Translations under genes and position numbers: made by a program | Source of the DNA: Scandinavium hiltneri | GTDB lineage: Bacteria; Pseudomonadota; Gammaproteobacteria; Enterobacterales; Enterobacteriaceae | Direction of reading: 5' to 3' | Length of the DNA stretch: 64,000 nucleotides | Assembly (NCBI RefSeq): GCF_024764835.1 | Contig: NZ_JALIGE010000069.1 | Span: 124,001 to 188,000, forward strand | Notes under the pieces: generated by a model | Seen by the model: the letters and a program-made list of their open reading frames with translations, nothing else | Told to the model about the DNA's origin: nothing | Database searches by the model: none | In this document: positions 63,261-64,000 of the stretch, piece after piece | How the letters are laid out: every line of letters begins with the position of its first letter | Numbering within the stretch: the first letter of the stretch is position 1

Positions 63261-64000
63261 TTAATTGAGGAATTGCAGATTAAGTCCGGCAAAAATTTGC
63301 CAGCGTGGTTGTCCTGGCCCGTGGTCAGCGACTGACCCTTGTGGTTCGATGAAGAAGTTATACACCGTTTTCTGCTGCTTAATCACCTGACCAATACCCA
63401 GCCCCATCGGCACACTGTAACTGTCATTCTGGAAGTTATAGACCCAGATAGGTGCTGCACGCAGGTAAGTGCCGCCACCTAACTGATAAAACAAGAATGG
63501 CTGGAATGTGCCGAGATTAACGTCACTGCGGTCATCTTCCCCGGCAAAACTATGCTGCCAGGAAGCCAGATAGCCGTACTGGAATTTCTTCGAGCTGGCA
63601 TCAAACAGCACGTTGACCAGACCCGCTGACCATTTCTCTGTTCCCAGCGCATCATCGGTTGCAGTCGGGGCTGTAATTTGTGGACCAAAACCAAAGCTCA
63701 CAGCCGGATTACCGGTATCAATCAGCCATGATGCGAAGAGGTTCAGGTCACCCAGACCGGTTTTATGTCCACCATTAGGAGGAGTCGGATAAGTGTTGAC
63801 CGGAAGTGAACCACGTAATAACCAGTTACTGTCGCCCAGAGCAAACGGCTGTGCATAACGAAACCAGAACTGGTTGGCATCTTTATCTGTGCCGCTGACG
63901 TCACCGATGTAATAGTTCTGCATATTAAATGCAGTCATATTCGCCAGTGGGTTGTTCGCCTGGGCTGCATCCGGCGCATGGTCTTCTGCGGCAACAACAG
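63261..64000 (-). CDS. Outer-membrane beta-barrel protein (5' end outside the window)
   Basis: At least 246 codons read leftwards from the window edge; an in-frame ATG at 63938 exists, but the frame stays open to 64000 (VVAAEDHAPDAAQANNPLAN), so the true start is outside. Alternating hydrophobic strands, many aromatic girdle residues, repeated short turns and a C-terminal IFAGLNLQFLN fit an outer-membrane barrel. It resembles the transporter/MetA-pathway-of-phenol-degradation group. Function unknown. Confidence 0.72.
   Translation of the reverse strand, partial: VVAAEDHAPDAAQANNPLANMTAFNMQNYYIGDVSGTDKDANQFWFRYAQPFALGDSNWLLRGSLPVNTYPTPPNGGHKTGLGDLNLFASWLIDTGNPAVSFGFGPQITAPTATDDALGTEKWSAGLVNVLFDASSKKFQYGYLASWQHSFAGEDDRSDVNLGTFQPFLFYQLGGGTYLRAAPIWVYNFQNDSYSVPMGLGIGQVIKQQKTVYNFFIEPQGSVADHGPGQPRWQIFAGLNLQFLN

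Overview
The window is chromosomal DNA of a member of the Enterobacteriaceae, probably an Enterobacter, Lelliottia or Leclercia type genome. From memory, gene order from azoR and hrpA at the right end to ortT and yncL at the left follows E. coli K-12 b1412-b1446 in reverse: azoR, hrpA, ydcF, aldA, cybB, ydcI, ydcJ, opgD, rimL, ydcK, tehB, ydcL, ydcO, ydcN, rlhA(ydcP), ydcR, ydcSTUV, patD, yncL, ortT. Protein lengths agree after start correction (PatD 474, AldA 479, YdcJ 447, RlhA 653, YdcU 313 and YdcT 337 residues). No transposase, integrase, CRISPR array or phage gene was seen. GC is mostly high, with lower-GC stretches at about 2.2-3.9 kb and 11.5-13.4 kb. All names rest on recognition of sequence; no database was searched.

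Left part (1-6 kb): a truncated DUF3311 membrane protein divergent from a LysR regulator; a LysR regulator divergent from a DMT exporter; a small secreted protein; an aldehyde dehydrogenase pseudogene with an internal deletion; an alpha/beta hydrolase behind a LexA-like box; and two very short genes, ortT and yncL.

6-13.4 kb: a minus-strand beta-glucoside operon. Its order is promoter, RAT/terminator, outer-membrane porin, secreted CE1-like esterase, bglG antiterminator, second RAT/terminator, bglF PTS permease, bglB 6-phospho-beta-glucosidase. It sits between the yncL and patD landmarks, followed by a lipoprotein, a GNAT acetyltransferase, a 74-residue protein, a tRNA-like gene with an aberrant anticodon arm, and an MBL-fold hydrolase.

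16-35 kb: patD with the ydcSTUV ABC transporter (putrescine-type uptake and gamma-aminobutyraldehyde oxidation), the MocR-type regulator ydcR, a CioAB-type bd oxidase with its DUF2474 subunit, rlhA, the ydcN/ydcO pair with twin operator-like repeats, an AraC regulator and DMT exporter pair, ydcL, a dppA-like pseudogene and an intact peptidase T paralogue.

35-49 kb: tehB (without tehA), ydcK, rimL, a lone hpxO, a LysR regulator divergent from an SDR protein lacking the usual catalytic residues, opgD, and a four-gene locus (aminotransferase and orphan amino-acid binding protein, divergent from an FAD/NAD(P) protein and its LysR gene) linked by a repeated operator-like sequence, then a type B carboxylesterase.

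49-64 kb: ydcJ, pcaHG (protocatechuate 3,4-dioxygenase) and the LysR gene ydcI, then cybB, a hydrolase remnant, an acyltransferase, a GFA-family protein, aldA, ydcF, a methyltransferase-like remnant, hrpA, azoR and a truncated outer-membrane protein gene. REP/BIME-like palindromes lie between many of these genes.
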